Assembly (NCBI RefSeq): GCF_018739865.1
Contig: NZ_JADOER010000007.1
Span: 1 to 64,000, forward strand
Source of the DNA: Leptothoe kymatousa TAU-MAC 1615
GTDB lineage: Bacteria; Cyanobacteriota; Cyanobacteriia; Phormidesmidales; Phormidesmidaceae
Direction: 5' to 3'
DNA: 64,000 nucleotides
This document shows, piece by piece, positions 63,595 to 64,000 of this stretch (its first letter is position 1; the number at the start of each line of letters is the position of its first letter). The position numbers and the translations under genes were made by a program. Under the pieces are notes generated by a model, which ran no database searches, was not told the origin of the DNA, and saw only the letters and a list, made by a program, of their open reading frames with translations.

Positions 63595-64000
<406 letters not shown>

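Overview
The window comes from a cyanobacterium. It carries psaC (photosystem I iron-sulfur subunit), crtB, a Calvin-cycle class II aldolase and transketolase, the cyanobacterial families SipA, DUF1818, DUF928, DUF1350 and DUF3747, a tocopherol/plastoquinone methyltransferase, and many GCGATCGC (HIP1) octamers. Base composition looks like about 50% GC. I cannot name the species. Most of the window is ordinary chromosomal housekeeping sequence with short gene clusters on both strands.

Layout. 1-3.6 kb is the most accessory part: a minus-strand pair made of a leucine-rich-repeat Roco GTPase with eight near-identical 69-bp repeats and a small AT-rich gene resembling TIR or nucleoside-deoxyribosyltransferase proteins. 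I saw no HIP1 octamer before about 7.7 kb. 3.6-11.5 kb holds a Uma2-type nuclease, an HtrA protease, a long nested inverted repeat, pdxH and a two-gene RND efflux operon. 11.5-13.3 kb is gene-poor and holds secreted and tiny proteins, strong hairpins, tRNA-Pro and a decayed tRNA-Pro copy. 13.4-24 kb holds an M15 peptidase, rpoZ, a methyltransferase, fbaA, tRNA-Lys, sipA, a K+ channel, a Ser/Thr kinase, argC and a probable structured RNA. 24-36.5 kb holds a DUF1350 protein, a 1402-residue SNF2 helicase, a cell-wall amidase, a quinone/tocopherol gene pair, def and ftsX. 36.8-46 kb is core metabolism: psaC, acpP-fabF, tkt, secG-gpmI and an ABC-F protein. 46-58.7 kb holds secreted proteins, an AAA ATPase, aroQ, cinA, two cell-surface sugar/lipid enzymes, glyA, crtB and an RRM protein. 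58.7-64 kb holds a small-RNA candidate, a MITE with a heptanucleotide array, a degenerate M48-like protein, an SbcD/Mre11-like nuclease and the C-terminal end of prfA.

Functional links visible from context: the adaptor and permease overlap by 4 bp as an efflux operon; acpP-fabF are a fatty-acid pair; the MPBQ/MSBQ methyltransferase and a UbiH-like FAD monooxygenase are 30 bp apart and probably act on the same quinone ring chemistry; fbaA, tkt and gpmI serve central carbon flow.

The observations most worth a second look are the Roco plus TIR-like gene pair, an unlisted 49-residue peptide with a double-glycine leader-like motif next to a tRNA-Pro remnant, a MITE inserted exactly at a TAG stop codon, several nested hairpin elements without a gene, and two minus-strand RNA candidates ending in good terminators. 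All functional assignments come from reading motifs by eye; no database search was run.
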